A stretch of DNA of 64,000 nt from Thermoplasmata archaeon (GTDB lineage: Archaea; Thermoplasmatota; Thermoplasmata; Methanomassiliicoccales; Methanomethylophilaceae): NCBI GenBank assembly GCA_015063245.1, contig SUSV01000001.1, positions 1-64,000 on the forward strand, written 5' to 3'. This document shows positions 61,443-64,000 of this stretch, one piece after another; within the stretch, counting starts at the first letter, position 1, and every line of letters begins with the position of its first letter. A program made the position numbers and the translations under genes. The notes under the pieces are model-generated. The model was not told where the DNA came from, ran no database searches, and saw nothing but the letters and a program-made list of their open reading frames with translations.

Positions 61443-62055
61443 GATTTTCAAGTCGATCCAGGGCGAAGGCCTCACCATGGGTGTGCCCACAGTGTTCGTG
61501 AGGACAATAGGGTGCAACCTCGACTGCTCCTGGTGCGACACCCAGTATGCCATGTCCGGCGGCACCGAGATGACGATCCCGGAGATTATGGAGAAGGTCG
61601 GCGGATGCAGGACGGTCTGCGTCACTGGCGGAGAGCCGATGCTCCAGAAGGACATCTACGAGCTGTTCGATGCTCTCATTAAAGCCGATAAGAAGGTGGT
61701 CCTGGAGACCAACGGCGCAGTGGATCTCAGCAGGGTGCCCTCTGACGGACACATTCTCATAAGCATGGACATCAAGTGCCCCTCATCAGGGATGACCGAA
61801 AGGATGCTTGACTCCAACCTCAAATACCTCTCGATGAAGGATCAGCTGAAGTTCGTGATAAAGGACCAGGCCGATCTGGATTTCGCTCTTGGTTACATCA
61901 GGAAGAATAGGCCTGATACCAACATCATCTTCGGGCCTGTGGGCGGAACGGACAGATTGGAATGGCTGGTGGAAGAGGTCCTGAAGAACGATGTGGATGT
62001 CAGGGTCCTCCCCCAGCTCCACAAGATAATATGGGGAAACAAGCAGGGTGTATGA
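61429..62055 (+). CDS. queE: 7-carboxy-7-deazaguanine synthase (radical SAM)
   Basis: 208 residues. Radical SAM enzyme that contracts the pterin ring to 7-carboxy-7-deazaguanine. The cluster motif is C29-x3-C33-x2-C36 (CNLDCSWCDTQ), SIQGEG precedes it and VCVTGGEP follows. It starts within the end of queC and is convergent with the NifX-like gene, whose stop abuts this one. The trio queD-queC-queE is complete for preQ0 apart from GTP cyclohydrolase. Confidence 0.94.
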   Translation: MRICEIFKSIQGEGLTMGVPTVFVRTIGCNLDCSWCDTQYAMSGGTEMTIPEIMEKVGGCRTVCVTGGEPMLQKDIYELFDALIKADKKVVLETNGAVDLSRVPSDGHILISMDIKCPSSGMTERMLDSNLKYLSMKDQLKFVIKDQADLDFALGYIRKNRPDTNIIFGPVGGTDRLEWLVEEVLKNDVDVRVLPQLHKIIWGNKQGV

Positions 62056-62391
62056 TCACGCTGCGTTGTTCTTGTGCCTTCTCACGAAGTCCACGATGCA
62101 CTGATCGATAGGCCCTTCCTCATCATATGAGACGAATATGTTGGCCCTTCTGAGGATATCGAGCCCGTGCATGCCGATCCCGCCAGTGATAACTGCATCC
62201 GGCTGAAGGGTGGTGATGGCCTTGGCCACGGCGATCCCGGCCCCCTCGGGCGAATCAGCAAACTCGTTCTCTATCACATGGTAGTCCAGTGTGTCTGAGT
62301 CCACCACTAGGAAGAAAGGGGCGTGGCCGAAATCCTCGGCCACTTCCGAGTCCAATGACTCGCCTTCGGAGATGACGACCAGTCTCATCAT
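62056..62391 (-). CDS. NifX/NifB-type dinitrogenase iron-molybdenum cofactor domain protein
   Basis: 111 residues. MMRLVVISEGESLDSEVAEDFGHAPFFLVVD and DAVITGGIGMHGLDILRRANI fit the small NifX-like family that binds iron or Fe-S clusters. No nitrogenase genes are near; such proteins are common in methanogens and often sit beside Mrp ATPases, as here. It overlaps the Mrp gene by 4 bases. Likely role: cluster or metallocofactor carrier. Confidence 0.85.
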   Translation of the reverse strand: MMRLVVISEGESLDSEVAEDFGHAPFFLVVDSDTLDYHVIENEFADSPEGAGIAVAKAITTLQPDAVITGGIGMHGLDILRRANIFVSYDEEGPIDQCIVDFVRRHKNNAA

Positions 62392-63215
62392 TCCACTGTC
62401 TTGATGATCTTGTCGATGATTCCGTCGAAGGCCTTGGCGGATGCAGAATCGGGATACTTGAGAACGACAGGCATTCCGGAGTCTCCGCTGTCCACGACAG
62501 CGGGCTCGATGGGAACGCGTCCGAGGAACTGGATGTTCATCTCCTTTGCTGTCGCTTCTCCTCCTCCTCTCTTGAAGATGTCGGTGACCTCTCCGCAGTG
62601 CGGGCAGACGAAACCGCTCATGTTCTCGATGATTCCGATGATCGGGATCTTTGTCTCGGCAGCGAATCCGACGGATTTCCTGCTGTCGAGGAGTGCAACG
62701 TCCTGAGGTGTGGTGACTACGACCATTCCGTCGGCCTTGGGGATGAGCTGTACGATGGACAGCGCCTCATCTCCGGTTCCCGGAGGCATGTCGATGACGA
62801 GGTAGTCGAGATCTCCCCATTTGACATCCTCGATGAACTGCTGTACAGCGGACATCTTGACGGGTCCGCGCCACATGACTGGGACATCCTTGCTGGGGAG
62901 CAGGAATGCCATGGACATGACCTTCAATGCCGGAGGCACTGTGATCGGGATCAGGAGCCTCTCCTCATTCGCCATGAGCTGCTCGTCCTCGATTCCGAAC
63001 ATCTTGGGGATGTTGGGTCCGGTGATATCGATATCCATCAATCCGGTCTGGTACCCTTTCATTGCAAGGGTCATCGCGAGGTTGGATGAGACAGTACTCT
63101 TTCCGACCCCTCCCTTTCCGCTGATAACGATGATGACATGTTTGATTTTGGCGAGCGTATCGTGGAGTTTCGTCTCCTTCTCGATAGATTCTCCGGTTAG
63201 AACATTTCCGGCCAT
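62388..63215 (-). CDS. mrp: Mrp/NBP35-type Fe-S carrier ATPase
   Basis: 275 residues. P-loop ATPase that assembles and transfers [4Fe-4S] clusters. The deviant Walker A is SGKGGVGKST (residues 32-41), followed by DIDITGPNIPKMFG, DYLVIDMPPGTGDE and a C-terminal CPHC cluster-binding motif. Operon with the NifX-like gene. It is divergent from the CBS-ParB gene; the roughly 95-base gap holds both promoters. Confidence 0.95.
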   Translation of the reverse strand: MAGNVLTGESIEKETKLHDTLAKIKHVIIVISGKGGVGKSTVSSNLAMTLAMKGYQTGLMDIDITGPNIPKMFGIEDEQLMANEERLLIPITVPPALKVMSMAFLLPSKDVPVMWRGPVKMSAVQQFIEDVKWGDLDYLVIDMPPGTGDEALSIVQLIPKADGMVVVTTPQDVALLDSRKSVGFAAETKIPIIGIIENMSGFVCPHCGEVTDIFKRGGGEATAKEMNIQFLGRVPIEPAVVDSGDSGMPVVLKYPDSASAKAFDGIIDKIIKTVE

Positions 63216-63310
63216 TTACAATCCTCTGACTGAGCAACTGCGGTCTAATCCTTAAAGGTATTGCCATAGGATTCGAACGGATATGATGCTCTACGAATGG
63301 AAGATATAAT

Positions 63311-64000
63311 ATGGCCGACCGCGATACTGACAATATGCCAGAAGACAAACCGTTGGTCGGAGAGTACATGGTCCGCAACGTTCAGACCGTGGACCCGAAC
63401 ATGACCGTCAAACAGGCCATCGACCAGATCACCAGGTCGGAGTTCCATGGATTCCCCGTTGCCGAGAACGGTTATCTGCTGGGTTTTGTCACAGCAAAGG
63501 AGCTGCTGCGTTTCATCGACCGCCCCAATGCCAAGATCCGTAACGTAATGAAGAGAGGAACGTTCTGTGCCGTGCCGTCGATGACCATCTCGGATGCCAC
63601 CCGTATCCTGTTCAGATACGGTCTCAGGAATCTTCCGGTCATCGATGACGACAGGAAGCTCATAGGTATCATCTCCAATCTGGATATCGTAAGGTCCCAG
63701 ATAGAGAAATCCCGTCCTAACAAGGTGGTCACCGTCAAAAGGTTCCTGGAGGAGCAGAACGGCATCAAACTGAAGGTCGTCAACAAGGAGATCGAGGTCG
63801 AGAGGGTCATCCCCACCCAGAAGGAGGTGTACATGGATGAGCTCGTCGGAAGGCAGTATGAGCTGAAGAGAGGGATGGTCGAGCCTCTGATAGTTGTGGA
63901 GCGGAGGAGCGGATACCTCGTCGTGGACGGGCATCACAGGATCCTCGCCGCGAAGAAGATGGGCATGAAGACATACAAGGCGATCGTTCTCGTCCCCAAT
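63311..64000 (+). CDS. CBS-pair protein with ParB-like C-terminal domain (runs off window)
   Basis: Partial: 230 codons to the window edge with no stop. Two CBS motifs (about residues 16-130: VRNVQTVDPNMTVKQAIDQI and VMKRGTFCAVPSMTISDA) form an adenosine-nucleotide-binding pair. From about residue 140 a ParB/Srx-like domain follows (VERVIPTQKEVYMDE, VDGHHRILAAKKMG). In archaea such fusions include free serine kinase-type SerK relatives. The ending is unseen, so the catalytic site cannot be judged. ATG 63311 is used; a second ATG is 8 codons later. Confidence 0.8.
   Translation, partial: MADRDTDNMPEDKPLVGEYMVRNVQTVDPNMTVKQAIDQITRSEFHGFPVAENGYLLGFVTAKELLRFIDRPNAKIRNVMKRGTFCAVPSMTISDATRILFRYGLRNLPVIDDDRKLIGIISNLDIVRSQIEKSRPNKVVTVKRFLEEQNGIKLKVVNKEIEVERVIPTQKEVYMDELVGRQYELKRGMVEPLIVVERRSGYLVVDGHHRILAAKKMGMKTYKAIVLVPN

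Noticed and set aside
1..64000. CRISPR array, insertion sequence, prophage or integrase
   Set aside because: No regularly spaced repeats, transposase or integrase motifs were seen; both tRNA genes have ordinary flanks with no visible attachment-site duplication.

Overview
The window is a dense, moderately GC-rich stretch of a methanogenic archaeon. The translation and replication genes are archaeal: aIF2-beta, EF-2 and EF-1-alpha, L10e, Sec61-beta, DNA topoisomerase VI, proteasome beta, LonB, aCPSF1/FttA, RNase P component 4 and Dph2. MtxX, a methanogenesis marker, points to a methanogen. Every stop codon I traced in the annotated genes is TGA or TAA and none is TAG. That fits a pyrrolysine-using lineage such as the Methanomassiliicoccales (Methanomethylophilaceae-like), but this placement is inference. 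Genes are separated by very short gaps, first genes often start about 25-30 bases after a TATA box (leaderless), and internal genes carry GGAGG/GGTGA ribosome binding sites. I see no mobile element, CRISPR array or rRNA.

Layout. 1-2.6 kb: a flavodoxin, tRNA-Gln, and the overlapping pair aIF2-beta / tRNA methylthiotransferase. 2.7-9.7 kb: a large unknown protein, then the str operon S12-S7-EF2-EF1A-S10, which lacks the RNA polymerase genes usually found upstream. 9.7-16 kb: ilvD, tRNA-Ala, a TetR regulator with a small partner, a small membrane protein, and a diaminobutyrate aminotransferase/decarboxylase pair predicted to make 1,3-diaminopropane. 16-25 kb: a membrane protein, a coiled-coil protein, two tandem CbiZ-like cobinamide amidohydrolases, a GlcD-type FAD oxidase, an M50 protease, a hydantoinase-A-like protein and an MFS exporter.

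25-36 kb: topoisomerase VI A/B, two divergent zinc-ribbon proteins of unknown role, a DRG-type GTPase, proteasome beta, aCPSF1 and rubrerythrin. 36-43.4 kb: overlapping DNA alkylation repair genes, a transglutaminase-like protein with an apparently lost active site, LonB, and a compact histidine cluster (hisB-hisF-hisIE-PHP phosphatase). 43.4-50.7 kb: methylthioadenosine phosphorylase, an M18 aminopeptidase, a Sel1 repeat protein, UbiE and MenA homologues (a membrane quinone or methanophenazine-like carrier), a divergent bile-acid-symporter-like gene, a DUF2975/XRE pair and a formate/nitrite-type channel.

50.8-64 kb: Sec61-beta, a class I lysyl-tRNA synthetase with an eroded KMSKS loop, an HD phosphohydrolase, a flavin reductase, SerRS, a CRM-domain protein, RNase P component 4, L10e, Dph2, MtxX, the preQ0/archaeosine genes queD-queC-queE, a NifX-like protein with an Mrp ATPase, and the start of a CBS-ParB protein that runs off the window. 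The main theme is translation and its modifications (diphthamide on EF-2, archaeosine, ms2t6A in tRNA). Small metabolic operons lie between, and several short GC-rich hairpins followed by T-rich DNA mark gene ends.
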